A stretch of 61,016 nucleotides of DNA, taken from assembly GCA_905479475.1 (NCBI GenBank), contig CAJQMT010000027.1, positions 1 through 61,016 of the forward strand. Reading direction: 5' to 3'. A program made the translations under genes and the position numbers. Source of the stretch: an uncultured Flavobacteriaceae bacterium (GTDB taxonomy: Bacteria > Bacteroidota > Bacteroidia > Flavobacteriales > Flavobacteriaceae). The notes below the pieces were generated by a model. The model ran no database searches. It saw only the letters and a list, made by a program, of their open reading frames with translations, and was not told where the DNA came from. Of the stretch, positions 33,106-44,137 are shown in pieces (within the stretch, counting starts at the first letter, position 1; each line of letters starts with the position of its first letter).

Positions 33106-34224
33106 TTATGAAAACATATCTTTTACTTTTTCAAAAAAAGATTTGTCTGTTTTGCTTGGGTTCGGAACGAAATTCTCATCTTCTAACATATCTTCAAAGA
33201 ACTTTCGCTGATTTTTATCCAATACTTGTGGCGTCCAAACATTTACATGCACCATCAAATCTCCTGTTCCATATCTTTCAATACTTGGAAGGCCTTTGCC
33301 TTTCAAACGCAAAATTTTTCCAGATTGGGTGCCTGTTTCAATTTTAATCTTGACCTTTCCTGTAACGGTGTCTATTTCTTTCGATGCGCCAAGCGCTGCT
33401 TCTGAAAAACTTACGTACAAATCGTAATGCAAGTTTGTTCCCTCTCGTTTGAGTTTTTCGTGTGGAATCTCCTCTATTACGACTAATAAATCTCCTGGTA
33501 TAGAATTGTTTCCAGCAGCATCGTTTCCTTTTCCTGCCACCTTCAATTGAATTCCTTCCGTAACTCCTTCCGGAATATTAATTGTAACTGTTTCTTCAGA
33601 AACGACCAAACCTTGTGCATCTGCACCGTTTGGTTTACTGCTAATAGACTGACCAACCCCATTACATGAAGGACAGGTAACTGCAGTTTGCATTCTTCCC
33701 AACATAGTGTTTTGAACACGCATGACTTGCCCTTGCCCATTACATGTGGAACAGGTCGTATATCGGACACCTTTTGCTTGTATTTTTCTACGAACTTTTA
33801 CTTTTTTATCCACGCCATTGGCTATTTCTTCCAAAGTCAATTTAACACGAATACGCAAATTGCTTCCTTTCGCTCTGACAGATCCTCTTGAACGACGGCT
33901 ACCGCCAAATCCCCCTCCAAAAATATCCCCAAACTGGCTAAAGATGTCATCCATATCCATACCGCCACCAAAACCACCGAAACCACCTCCAGCACCACCC
34001 TCAAAGGCACTGTGCCCAAATTGATCGTATTTCGATTTTTTATCAGTATCACTTAATACTTCGTAGGCTTCCGCTGCTTCTTTAAATTTCTCTTCAGCCG
34101 CTTTGTCATCCGGATTCTTGTCAGGATGGTACTTTACAGCCATCTTTCGATACGCTTTTTTAATTTCTGAAGAAGATGCAGATTTTGACAATCCTAGCAC
34201 CTCGTAATAATCTCTTTTCGCCAT
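33106..34224 (-). CDS. dnaJ: Chaperone DnaJ with half-size zinc domain
   Basis: A 372-residue Hsp40 that delivers clients to DnaK. The J domain (about 3-70) has the HPD triad in KYHPDKNP, followed by a G/F-rich linker ([15 protein letters not shown]). The zinc-binding region is shortened: only two CxxCxGxG repeats, CSTCNGQG and CPSCNGVG, are visible where classical DnaJ has four. One zinc site is therefore lost or reduced. C-terminal substrate-binding domains and dimerisation end are normal. It follows grpE with a 61-base gap and is followed by a terminator. Confidence 0.95.
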   Translation of the reverse strand: MAKRDYYEVLGLSKSASSSEIKKAYRKMAVKYHPDKNPDDKAAEEKFKEAAEAYEVLSDTDKKSKYDQFGHSAFEGGAGGGFGGFGGGMDMDDIFSQFGDIFGGGFGGSRRSRGSVRAKGSNLRIRVKLTLEEIANGVDKKVKVRRKIQAKGVRYTTCSTCNGQGQVMRVQNTMLGRMQTAVTCPSCNGVGQSISSKPNGADAQGLVVSEETVTINIPEGVTEGIQLKVAGKGNDAAGNNSIPGDLLVVIEEIPHEKLKREGTNLHYDLYVSFSEAALGASKEIDTVTGKVKIKIETGTQSGKILRLKGKGLPSIERYGTGDLMVHVNVWTPQVLDKNQRKFFEDMLEDENFVPNPSKTDKSFFEKVKDMFS

Positions 34225-34285
34225 AATGTATATTTCTTTCTACCTGACATGTGTATTTCTTATACAACTATCACTTGGTGTTTGT

Positions 34286-34834
34286 TTATGATTGTCCAAT
34301 TACCACTTTCGGGTAACGAATTGTTTTATCTCCTAATTTGTAGCCTTTTTCAATCACATCAATGATTTTTCCTTTCAAATCATCCGTGGGTGCTGGAATC
34401 TGAGTAATCGCCTCGTGTGTATCAGCATCAAATACATCACCCGATTTTACTTCAATTTTCTCCAAACCTTTTTGCTCCAAAGTAGATGCCAACTTATCAT
34501 TGATCAACTGCATTCCTTTTAACAACTCCTTGTCTTTGACCTTTTTAATTTCCGACAATCCTCTGTCAAAATCATCCAAAACGGGGAGTAATGAGGTTAT
34601 AATGTCCTGTCCTGCAGTTCGATACAACTCTATTCGCTCTTTAGTTGTTCTTTTTTTATAGTTTTCAAATTCAGCGAAAAGGCGCAAGTATTTTTCTTTT
34701 TCCTTTTGGAGAACTTCCTCGGGATTCACCTCTTTTTTCTCATCTACCGTGTTTTCTTCTGATTTTTCGTTTTTTGAAACTGTTGCATCTTTTGCTTGTT
34801 CAGCTTCGTCTTTTATTTTCTCTTCTGTACTCAT
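34286..34834 (-). CDS. grpE: Nucleotide exchange factor GrpE
   Basis: A 182-residue GrpE, the exchange factor for DnaK. An acidic/lysine-rich N-terminal part (1-50) leads into the long coiled-coil (EYEKLRLFAEFENYKKRTTKERIE-like pattern, about 48-75) and the C-terminal beta wing, with GDVFDADTHEAI and VIEKGYKLGDKTIRYPKVVIGQ at the end. It forms an operon with dnaJ, as in many bacteria; dnaK is not in the window. A -7 box lies about 80 bases upstream. Confidence 0.95.
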   Translation of the reverse strand: MSTEEKIKDEAEQAKDATVSKNEKSEENTVDEKKEVNPEEVLQKEKEKYLRLFAEFENYKKRTTKERIELYRTAGQDIITSLLPVLDDFDRGLSEIKKVKDKELLKGMQLINDKLASTLEQKGLEKIEVKSGDVFDADTHEAITQIPAPTDDLKGKIIDVIEKGYKLGDKTIRYPKVVIGQS

Positions 34835-34914
34835 AATGCGTCTACTTCTTTTAATATGTTATAGTGGAAGCAACAATGCTGCCAACTCCTTTTTTCTGTC
34901 AAAATGTCACGGCG

Positions 34915-34922
34915 CAAAATTA
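34915..34922 (-). promoter_or_regulatory. Candidate -7 box for grpE-dnaJ
   Basis: TAATTTTG on the leftward strand, 81 bases before the grpE start. No TTG at the expected -33 distance. Confidence 0.4.
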
Positions 34923-34959
34923 GTAAATTGAAACAATAAAAAACAGGGAATTCTTGAAA

Positions 34960-34990
34960 TAAAAAAGCCAACTAAATTTAGTTGGCTTCT
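34960..34990 (-). terminator. Terminator of the DUF4290-murA unit
   Basis: Perfect inverted repeat GCCAACTAAATTTAGTTGGC, followed on the leftward strand by six T, 22 bases past the murA stop. Confidence 0.9.
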
Positions 34991-35011
34991 ATGCGTCTTA
35001 ATCATTTTGTA

Positions 35012-36322
35012 TCAATCATTGATACGTTCAATTTTAGCGCCTAACGATTTCAGTCTTCCTTCAATATCTTCGTACCCTCTATCAATTTGATCGATATTGT
35101 GAATGGTACTCGTTCCTTTAGCTGAAAGTGCTGCAATCAAAAGAGAAATTCCTGCTCTAATATCAGGAGATGTCATGGTGGTCGCTTTCAAAGCTGATTG
35201 ATGGTTCATCCCTATAATCGTCGCTCTGTGAGGGTCACACAAAATTACTTTTGCCCCCATATCAATGAGTTTATCTACAAAAAATAAACGGCTTTCAAAC
35301 ATTTTTTGATGTATCAAAACGGAGCCTTTTGCTTGAGTAGCAACAACCAACACAATACTCAACAAGTCAGGAGTAAATCCTGGCCATGGTGCATCAGAGA
35401 CAGTTAATATAGATCCGTCGATATAGTTCTGAATTTCATAGGTCTCCTGGGCTGGTATATAAATGTCATCATTTCTTTTTTCTAGTTGTATTCCAAGTTT
35501 TTGAAAAACACGTGGAATAATTCCCAAATCATTCCAACTGACATTTTTAATCGTTAATTCTGACTTTGTCATGACTGCCACGCCAATCCAACTACCAATT
35601 TCAATCATATCTGGAAGGACACGGTGCGTACAACCACGCAAATATTTCACACCATCAATGGTTAATAAGTTAGATCCTACCCCAGTAATATTAGCCCCCA
35701 TGCTATTCAACATTTTTGACAATTGTTGAATATAAGGCTCGCAGGCTGCATTGTAAATAGTAGTCCTTCCTTTTGCCAAAACAGCAGCCATTAGTATATT
35801 CGCTGTACCTGTCACAGATGCTTCGTCCAACAACATGTCTGTACCTTGCAACTCTTCCGCTTCTACACCATAGAAATATTCCTCTTTGTTGTAGCGAAAT
35901 GTAGCTCCTAAATTGATAAAACCTTCAAAATGAGTATCCAGTCTTCTTCTTCCTATCTTATCACCTCCAGGCCTAGGAATATAGCCTTTTCCGAAACGGG
36001 CTAACAAGGGTCCAACAAGCATTATAGAGCCACGTAAGGAACTACCGTCTCTCTTAAATTCTGCAGATTCTAAATATTCTAACCTGAGCTCGTCTGCTTG
36101 AAATGTGTAGGTGTTGCCATCGTGTTTATCTATTTTAACGCCTAATTCCCCAAGTATAAAAATTAGTTTGTTGACATCAATAATATTGGGAATGTTTTCA
36201 ATTCTTACTTTCTCTGGAGTCAAAAGAACAGCGCATAAGATCTGTAATGCTTCATTTTTAGCGCCTTGTGGGTGGACGTTCCCTTGTAATTTGTGACCTC
36301 CCTCTATTTTAAATGTTGCCAT
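35012..36322 (-). CDS. murA: UDP-GlcNAc 1-carboxyvinyltransferase MurA (Asp-type active site)
   Basis: A 436-residue MurA that transfers enolpyruvate from PEP to UDP-GlcNAc, the first committed step of peptidoglycan synthesis. Lys22 in QGAKNEALQ is the conserved substrate-binding lysine. The active-site loop reads PRPGGDKIGRRRLDTH (117-131): Asp121 stands where E. coli MurA has Cys115 (GGCAIGARP). MurA proteins with Asp here are active and naturally insensitive to fosfomycin. The rest, including DASVTGTANILMAA and the C-terminal IDRGYEDIEGRLKSLGA, is normal. It follows the DUF4290 gene with a 34-base gap. Confidence 0.96.
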   Translation of the reverse strand: MATFKIEGGHKLQGNVHPQGAKNEALQILCAVLLTPEKVRIENIPNIIDVNKLIFILGELGVKIDKHDGNTYTFQADELRLEYLESAEFKRDGSSLRGSIMLVGPLLARFGKGYIPRPGGDKIGRRRLDTHFEGFINLGATFRYNKEEYFYGVEAEELQGTDMLLDEASVTGTANILMAAVLAKGRTTIYNAACEPYIQQLSKMLNSMGANITGVGSNLLTIDGVKYLRGCTHRVLPDMIEIGSWIGVAVMTKSELTIKNVSWNDLGIIPRVFQKLGIQLEKRNDDIYIPAQETYEIQNYIDGSILTVSDAPWPGFTPDLLSIVLVVATQAKGSVLIHQKMFESRLFFVDKLIDMGAKVILCDPHRATIIGMNHQSALKATTMTSPDIRAGISLLIAALSAKGTSTIHNIDQIDRGYEDIEGRLKSLGAKIERIND

Positions 36323-36356
36323 TACTTATTTTTATTTAAAATCAATTCTCAAACCT

Positions 36357-37019
36357 TTATTTCTGTTTGTTCTTGTGATTTCTATGATTCTTGTTGGAAT
36401 TTTTATTTCTATTGTTTTGATGCTTTTGCTGACTTCTTCCATTTGTTGATTTTTTTAGCAAGATCTTACTTTCAGCAAGAGTTTCATTTGTCTTTGTCAA
36501 ATCAATTTCACCATTAGAGAGCTCTCGCAAATGGTCAAAAATCACAGCATCATCCACCGTGTCTTTGTTCCAGTTGAGATAACATTTTTTCATATGATTG
36601 GCGATGTTAAAAATCAGAGCTGTTCTCAATTCCCCATCGTCCCAAGACAAAGCCACTTTGATCATGGTTTGAATGTTATGCCCATAAAAACGATACTTCG
36701 AGGCAAGTTTGGGGTACGCCAAAGGTTCTGGTTTTGCCTGCAATTCTTCTTGGTCTGGTGTCCCAAAAGGAGATTCTATGTTCAATTTAAAATCAGACAT
36801 GATAAAAATCTGATCCCACAGTTTGTGTTTAAAGTCAGGAACATCCCGTAAGTGAGGTTGTAAATTCCCCATTACATCGACAATAGCATTTGCCATTTTT
36901 TTTCGCTCTTCTTCACTTTCTAAATCGATGCAGTGGTTCACTAATTTTTGAATATGTCTTCCATACTCAGGGATAATCATCAAAGAACGTTCTGAATTGT
37001 ATTCTAAATCTAAATTCAT
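36357..37019 (-). CDS. DUF4290 protein
   Basis: A 220-residue cytosolic protein of the Bacteroidetes-restricted DUF4290 family: LEYNSERSLMIIPEYGRHIQKLVNHCIDLESEEERKKMA (about 4-42) and the KYRFYGHNIQTMI segment (about 107-119). The last 30 residues are a low-complexity tail of Asn, Lys, His and Arg that could bind nucleic acid. Function unknown. It precedes murA in the same unit; this pairing is common in the phylum and suggests a link to cell-wall growth, but nothing in the sequence proves it. Confidence 0.85.
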   Translation of the reverse strand: MNLDLEYNSERSLMIIPEYGRHIQKLVNHCIDLESEEERKKMANAIVDVMGNLQPHLRDVPDFKHKLWDQIFIMSDFKLNIESPFGTPDQEELQAKPEPLAYPKLASKYRFYGHNIQTMIKVALSWDDGELRTALIFNIANHMKKCYLNWNKDTVDDAVIFDHLRELSNGEIDLTKTNETLAESKILLKKSTNGRSQQKHQNNRNKNSNKNHRNHKNKQK

Positions 37020-37174
37020 GGTATCAAGTATCTGTGTTTGCTAATAGGCACTTCTTTTAAGAAATATTGCTCGAAAAAAAATCTTTCTTGAACTTTGGAA
37101 AGAAGGCTATAAAATGTAAGTTTAGGCTCGCAAAGTAACCAAATAATTTTAGTTAACAAAGCAAATTGTCTATC

Positions 37175-37906
37175 TTATTTTGCCAACAATGCTGCTCCAA
37201 CTATCCCAGCGTTATTTTGAAATTTCGCAGCAACAACTTTTGTTTCAACTGTTATTCTATCTTGAAATTTCTCCATTTTTTTACTTGTTCCCCCTCCTAA
37301 TATAATCAAGTCGGGTGAAAACGTCTGTTCGATAAATTGCAAAAACTTGTCAAATCGTTTTCCCCATTTTGAAAAAGAGAGCTCTTCTCTTTTTCTAGCG
37401 GAATCGGAAACAAATGATTCAAACCGCTTGTAATCCTTGTAAGGCACCAATCCTAATTCCGTGTTTGGGACTAATTTACCATCTATAAAAAGACCTGAAC
37501 CGACCCCAGTCCCGATTGTTATAATTAAAACAACTCCTTTTGTGTCTTTTCCTTCACCAAAAATTATTTCAGCCATTCCTGCTGCATCCGCGTCATTAGC
37601 TATTGAAAAATCTAAGCCTGTTTTTTCTTGAAACAAGTCATCTACTTGCACTCCAATCCAAGATTTGTCAATGTTGGAGGCAGACCTCGCTTTCCCTCCA
37701 GAAACAATTGCCGGAAATCCACATCCTACTTTCCCATTCCATTGAAAATGATCGATCAATTCTTTGATTGTATTCGATACTGCCTCAGGATTGGCTCCTT
37801 TGGGAGTGGGTATGCGATGTCTCTCAGAAACCAATTCGCCTGTGTCTACATTTACAACAGCTCCTTTGATACCTGTTCCTCCGATATCGATTCCTAGTAT
37901 TTCCAT
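37175..37906 (-). CDS. ppgK: Polyphosphate glucokinase (ROK family)
   Basis: A 243-residue ROK-family kinase. It starts with the phosphate-binding loop EILGIDIGGTGIKGAVV and continues with GCGFPAIVSGG, the catalytic-aspartate segment IANDADAAGMAEIIFG (about 102-117), GVVLIITIGTGVGSGLFIDGKLVPNTELG and LIILGGGTSKK. Length and the NTELGL pattern fit polyphosphate glucokinase, which phosphorylates glucose using inorganic polyphosphate (and often ATP). No sugar transporter is beside it. It lies 155 bases upstream of the DUF4290 gene on the same strand and is divergent from pyrG. Confidence 0.85.
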   Translation of the reverse strand: MEILGIDIGGTGIKGAVVNVDTGELVSERHRIPTPKGANPEAVSNTIKELIDHFQWNGKVGCGFPAIVSGGKARSASNIDKSWIGVQVDDLFQEKTGLDFSIANDADAAGMAEIIFGEGKDTKGVVLIITIGTGVGSGLFIDGKLVPNTELGLVPYKDYKRFESFVSDSARKREELSFSKWGKRFDKFLQFIEQTFSPDLIILGGGTSKKMEKFQDRITVETKVVAAKFQNNAGIVGAALLAK

Positions 37907-38030
37907 AGTTCAATAGTTCGTAAGGCTAAATATCGGAAACCTATTTCAATCCCACAAGAAAATAAACCTAACTTAAAAAAAACATTTTTTTAAGGTACAC
38001 AAACCCTTGAAATTTTTACAATCTTTTGGT

Positions 38031-39696
<1,666 letters not shown>

Positions 39697-39732
39697 TTTC
39701 AACTATAAACAAACTACTAATTAGATTTTGAC

Positions 39733-39740
39733 TAGTTTTG
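39733..39740 (+). promoter_or_regulatory. Candidate -7 box for yidC
   Basis: TAGTTTTG, 37 bases before the yidC start. No TTG at the expected -33 distance. Confidence 0.4.
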
Positions 39741-39777
39741 CACTCGTGAAAATCAACTATTTTAAGAAATTTCAATA

Positions 39778-41670
39778 ATGGAAGAAAAAAAATTTGATGC
39801 CAATTCGATAATTGGATTTATATTGTTAGGAGCAATCATGTTTTGGTTTATGTACACAAACCAGCCAAATCCCGAGGCGGAGCAAGTACAAAATTCAATA
39901 GAAGAATTGGATAACGCTTCAGTAGAATCAAATTCTTCTGAACTTGCAAGCGCAAACGATGATATTTCCGACGCTGCTGCCTTGGCAGAAGCAAAACAAC
40001 GTCTTGGAAGTTTTGCTTACTCCCGTAGTCTTGGAGTTTCAAATGAAGGCACCACTGTACTGGAAAACGAAGTTTTAAAATTGACTTTTGCAAACAAGGG
40101 AGCACAAATCACCGAAGCTCTGATCAAAGAGTACAAGACCCACAAGGCCTTGCCTTTGCATATCATACAAGACGCCAACGCCTCATTTAACATCAATTTT
40201 GGCACAACCAATAACCGTATTTTCAACACCAAAGATTTGGTATTTCAACCTGAATTATCAAAGAATGGAGAAAAAACGGTATTGTCTTTAAAATTAAAAG
40301 TTTCGGAAAATGAGTTTCTAGAATACCGATACGAATTAACGCCAAACGATTACATGATTGGCTTCAGTGTTAGGTCAAACGGATTGAGTACTGTGATCAA
40401 TAGCAGCGCTCCTTTACAATTAGATTTTAGTTTGAAAAGTTTTCGCCATGAAAAAAGCATCAAGTACGAAAATCAAAATACCGCATTGTACTACGAAAAA
40501 GAGGATGGTAAAATGGACGACCTTTCCATTGCTGGTGAAGATATTGAAGAAGAAGAAAATGTGGATTGGTTTGGCTTCAAGCAACACTTTTTCTCTACGA
40601 TTTTATTAACAGACAACTCTTTTAAAACAGCAAAACTAACTTCTCAAACCTTGTTTGAAGACGAAAGTAAAGACTCTTTGTATACCAAATATTTCAATGT
40701 ACAAGCGCCTCTTGACCTTACAGGAGGAGAATTGAACTACAACTTTCAGCTCTATATAGGTCCCAATGATTACAATGGATTGGCAACATATGACAAAGGA
40801 ATTGAAAATGTAATTGAATTGGGTTGGGGTATTTTCGGATGGATCAATAGAAATGCTTTTATCCCACTATTTGACTTGCTAGGTGGCTTCATTAGCAACT
40901 ACGGTCTTATCATCATTCTAATGACTATAGTTGTACGAATCTTTATGTCTCCGTTGGTGTACAAGTCTTATTTGTCAAGTGCAAAAATGAAAGTTTTGCG
41001 TCCTGAGATGACTGAAATCAATGAAAAATATCCAGGGAAAGAGAATGCAATGAAACGCCAACAAGAAACCATGGCACTGCAACGAAAAGCAGGTGTTAGC
41101 ATGTTAGCCGGATGTATTCCTGCATTGCTACAGATGCCTGTATTCTTTGCTTTGTTCCGATTTTTCCCAAGTGCTATTGACTTGCGTCAAAAAGGCTTTT
41201 TGTGGGCGGACGATCTGGCTTCATATGATTCTGTTTACAAACTCCCTTTTAACATTCCTATGTATGGGGACCACATCAGCTTGTTTCCTATCTTAGCATC
41301 TATCGCAATTTTCTTTTATATGAGAATGAGTCAAAGTCAACAAATGAGTATGCAACAGCCAGCACAAGAGGGAATGCCAGATATGCAGAAAATGATGAAA
41401 ATGATGATGTACTTCTCTCCTATCATGATGTTGGTGTTTTTCAACTCTTATGGTGCAGGTTTGAGCTTGTATTATTTCATCTCCAACTTATTGACTATTA
41501 CCATTATGTTGGTCATTAAAAACTTCATTATTGATGAAGAAAAAATACACGCACAAATACAAGAAAACAAGAAACGTCCTGAAAAGAAAAAGAGCAAATT
41601 CAGACAACGAATGGATGAAGCTATGAAACAGGCACAAGAGCAACAAAAACAACAGCAAAAAAGAAAATAA
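39778..41670 (+). CDS. yidC: Membrane protein insertase YidC
   Basis: A 630-residue Gram-negative YidC. It has an N-terminal membrane anchor (about 12-25), a large periplasmic beta-sandwich (about 55-350) and the conserved insertase core. In the core YGLIIILMTIVVRIFMSPLVYKSYLSSAKMK contains the functional arginine, followed by LAGCIPALLQMPVFFALFRFF and the C-terminal paired helices. A Met-rich stretch (MPDMQKMMKMMMYF) and a Gln/Lys-rich basic tail end the protein; the basic tail can bind ribosomes. It inserts proteins into the inner membrane with or without Sec. It follows pyrG and has a strong terminator. Confidence 0.96.
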   Translation: MEEKKFDANSIIGFILLGAIMFWFMYTNQPNPEAEQVQNSIEELDNASVESNSSELASANDDISDAAALAEAKQRLGSFAYSRSLGVSNEGTTVLENEVLKLTFANKGAQITEALIKEYKTHKALPLHIIQDANASFNINFGTTNNRIFNTKDLVFQPELSKNGEKTVLSLKLKVSENEFLEYRYELTPNDYMIGFSVRSNGLSTVINSSAPLQLDFSLKSFRHEKSIKYENQNTALYYEKEDGKMDDLSIAGEDIEEEENVDWFGFKQHFFSTILLTDNSFKTAKLTSQTLFEDESKDSLYTKYFNVQAPLDLTGGELNYNFQLYIGPNDYNGLATYDKGIENVIELGWGIFGWINRNAFIPLFDLLGGFISNYGLIIILMTIVVRIFMSPLVYKSYLSSAKMKVLRPEMTEINEKYPGKENAMKRQQETMALQRKAGVSMLAGCIPALLQMPVFFALFRFFPSAIDLRQKGFLWADDLASYDSVYKLPFNIPMYGDHISLFPILASIAIFFYMRMSQSQQMSMQQPAQEGMPDMQKMMKMMMYFSPIMMLVFFNSYGAGLSLYYFISNLLTITIMLVIKNFIIDEEKIHAQIQENKKRPEKKKSKFRQRMDEAMKQAQEQQKQQQKRK

Positions 41671-41687
41671 CTACCGTTTTACAAACT

Positions 41688-41740
41688 AAAAATCCCAATC
41701 AAAAAACACAATTTCGTGAATTTGATTGGGATTTTTTTTA
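41688..41740. terminator. Terminator of yidC
   Basis: Inverted repeat AAATCCCAATCAAA/TTTGATTGGGATTT with a 16-base loop and a long T run on the rightward strand. The A run on the other side could serve the convergent DciA-like gene. Confidence 0.85.
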
Positions 41741-41753
41741 GTTCAAAATATAT

Positions 41754-42050
41754 TTATAGCAAAAGAAGTTTTTTAATTTCTTGTGTCCCCAAAGCGTCGT
41801 TCATCATTCCAATTATTTTTTCTTTTCCATAACTCAACTCTTCTCGCAACACAGATGACGAAAGTTTTACGTAAAGAGTTGTCCCCTTTAATTCCACTTT
41901 TTGAGTATAAGAGACTACTCCATTCCCCATTAATTGCTCCCAACTTTCTTTTACAGAGATTTTCTTCATTCCTTTGGAAAGATTGTTTTCTTTGATAAAG
42001 GATCCCATCAAATCTTTGATAGCTACGGATTCGTTTTGTCTTTTTGCCAT
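41754..42050 (-). CDS. DUF721 (DciA-like) protein
   Basis: A 98-residue protein of the DUF721 family: MGSFIKENNLSKGMKKISVKESWEQLMG (about 15-42) and the strand pair GTTLYVKLSSSVLREELSYGKEKIIGMMN (about 61-89). DUF721 proteins of the DciA type help load the replicative helicase DnaB. Whether this short Bacteroidetes form does so is not established. It lies 43 bases downstream of recF on the same strand, supporting a link to replication. Confidence 0.75.
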   Translation of the reverse strand: MAKRQNESVAIKDLMGSFIKENNLSKGMKKISVKESWEQLMGNGVVSYTQKVELKGTTLYVKLSSSVLREELSYGKEKIIGMMNDALGTQEIKKLLLL

Positions 42051-42093
42051 TTTGAATAGTGTTGCACTTTATATCTTGTTCAACTTATTGAAT

Positions 42094-43173
42094 CTATAAT
42101 TGGAACATTTGGTAAGACTTATTAATTGTTTTTACGACGTCCTCTGTTCTGCCTGCGTGTGTGTCTGTTATAAATATTTGTCCAAAATGATCTTCGTTTA
42201 CCAAGGAGACCAATTGTGCTACACGTCTTTCGTCAAGTTTATCAAAGATATCATCTAAAAGTAATATCGGTGTTACGTTCGATTTTAATTTAATGAAATC
42301 AAACTGCGCAAGTTTCAGAGCAATTAGATAAGACTTTTGCTGTCCTTGTGAACCGAATTTCTTCATTGGAAATTCTCCGAGTGCAAATAACAAATCGTCT
42401 TTATGCACTCCTGCACTCGTATATTGCAGCACGCGGTCTTTTTCAACAGAAGCTTCCAAAAGCTGCTCGAAAGGAGCCACTTCTAATTGTGACTTGTAGA
42501 TGAGACCTACTTCTTCTTTTCCATCAGATATTGTTTGGTATCTTTGGTTAAAGATAGGTATAAAGTCTTGTAAAAACGTTTTTCTCTTTTCAAATATTTC
42601 AGTGCCAAAACGCACCAACTGCTCGTTGTATATATTCAAATTAATCGCGTCAAAAGTTCTATTGGCTGCAAAAAACTTCAGCAAAGCATTTCTTTGAGTC
42701 ACCACTTTGTTATATGACAACAAGCTTTGTAAGTACTGTTGATCTTGCTGAGCAATCACGCCATCAACAAATTTTCTCCGAGTATCACTTCCTTCCAGAA
42801 TCAAGTCTCTGTCAGCAGGGGAAACGATGACCAAAGGAAATTGGCCAATATGATCTGAAAATTTTTCGTACGCCTTTCCGTTGCGTTTGATTATTTTTTT
42901 TTGTCCCTTTTTCAAACTACAAACAATCGACTCTTCTCTATCTGACATTTGGTAATTCCCTTCTACCATAAAAAACTCCTCACCATGCCTGATATTCTGA
43001 ATAGCGACGGAATTGAAATAGCTTTTTGCAAATGACAAATAATAAATCGCGTCCATTACATTGGTTTTACCCACTCCATTATGTCCAACAAAACAGGTGA
43101 TTTTATGTTGAAAATCAAAGACTTTACTCGATATATTTTTATAGTTTACAAGGGATAGCTTTTGTAAAAACAT
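42094..43173 (-). CDS. recF: DNA replication and repair protein RecF
   Basis: A 359-residue RecF from the start at 43173 ([13 protein letters not shown]). A frame 11 residues longer, beginning with a His/Ile repeat, is rejected. It is an ABC-type ATPase with Walker [15 protein letters not shown] (about 30-43), the SMC-like LSFAKSY region, signature [19 protein letters not shown] and Walker [16 protein letters not shown]. It helps load RecA at single-strand gaps. It is followed by the DUF721 gene; dnaA, dnaN and gyrB, its usual neighbours in many bacteria, are not near. Confidence 0.95.
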   Translation of the reverse strand: MFLQKLSLVNYKNISSKVFDFQHKITCFVGHNGVGKTNVMDAIYYLSFAKSYFNSVAIQNIRHGEEFFMVEGNYQMSDREESIVCSLKKGQKKIIKRNGKAYEKFSDHIGQFPLVIVSPADRDLILEGSDTRRKFVDGVIAQQDQQYLQSLLSYNKVVTQRNALLKFFAANRTFDAINLNIYNEQLVRFGTEIFEKRKTFLQDFIPIFNQRYQTISDGKEEVGLIYKSQLEVAPFEQLLEASVEKDRVLQYTSAGVHKDDLLFALGEFPMKKFGSQGQQKSYLIALKLAQFDFIKLKSNVTPILLLDDIFDKLDERRVAQLVSLVNEDHFGQIFITDTHAGRTEDVVKTINKSYQMFQL

Positions 43174-43256
43174 AGTAATTGCATTCCTGTGAATATGAAT
43201 GTGCAAATTATTAAAATTTTGCCGAAAAGAGCCTTTTAAAATCCAATTAAAAAAAC

Positions 43257-43264
43257 TATTTTTG
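43257..43264 (+). promoter_or_regulatory. Candidate -7 box for the TPR-ribH unit
   Basis: TATTTTTG, 80 bases before the TPR gene start; no clear TTG at the -33 distance. Confidence 0.4.
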
Positions 43265-43344
43265 CTACCCTGTGATTTAAATATGACTTTTTAGCACTCC
43301 TAAAAAGCATCAAATTACAAATTTAAATTTTAAGACAAATAGAA

Positions 43345-44109
43345 ATGGCAACATACAAAAAGAAAGGTCAAAAAAAGGTTAAAAACACACCTATCGAAAA
43401 GGCAGAGGATCAAAGTACCACTGCAGAAGTGTTCAATACTTTAGACGAGACTGCCTCGAAATCAGAGGAATGGATTGAAAAAAACCAAAAACCTTTGTTC
43501 TATGGCCTTGTTGTTATTGCTTTGGTTATCATGGGCTATTTGACTTACAACAATTATGTAGCAGCTCCTAAGGAGCGTGAAGCAGCAAACGAATTGGCTT
43601 TCCCAAAAGAGAACTTCGACAAAGCTATCAATGCAAGCTCAGAAGCAGACTCTATTTTTTCATTGTCTTTAGAAGGTACAAATGGAAAATATGGCTTTGT
43701 AGATATTGCAAACAAATATGCTGGGACGAATGCAGGAAATCTAGCGAACTATTATGCAGGGATCGCTTACCTAAAGCAGAATGATTACAAAAATGCAATT
43801 GCTTATCTAGAAAAATTCAACTCTGAGGATGCTTTGTTGAAAGCTATTTCGTTGGGTGCCATCGGAGACGCCTTTGCTGACTTGGATCAGGATGAAGATG
43901 CCTTGGATTATTATGAAAAAGCTGTCAATGCCAATACCAATATAGCAACCACACCTTTGTACTTATTCAAAGCTGGAAATATAGCCTTACGTATAGGTCA
44001 AACAGACAAAGCTCTTGCTTTTTTTATAAAAATTAAAAACGAATTTTCAGCATCAGACCTTGCGAAAGATATTGAATTGTCTATCAACAAAGCGAAATAC
44101 TCAAAATAA
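43345..44109 (+). CDS. YfgM-like membrane-anchored TPR protein
   Basis: A 254-residue protein. A basic N terminus (YKKKGQKKVKN) and a charged stretch precede a single membrane segment (about 52-70), after which come tetratricopeptide-like helices (about 100-250), e.g. NLANYYAGIAYLKQNDYKNAIAYLEKF and AIGDAFADLDQDEDALDYYEKAV. Similar proteins such as YfgM work near the Sec translocon. Function here is inferred. It precedes ribH by 28 bases on the same strand. Confidence 0.7.
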   Translation: MATYKKKGQKKVKNTPIEKAEDQSTTAEVFNTLDETASKSEEWIEKNQKPLFYGLVVIALVIMGYLTYNNYVAAPKEREAANELAFPKENFDKAINASSEADSIFSLSLEGTNGKYGFVDIANKYAGTNAGNLANYYAGIAYLKQNDYKNAIAYLEKFNSEDALLKAISLGAIGDAFADLDQDEDALDYYEKAVNANTNIATTPLYLFKAGNIALRIGQTDKALAFFIKIKNEFSASDLAKDIELSINKAKYSK

Positions 44110-44137
44110 TCTTTTCAAGAAGTAAAAATTTTCATCA

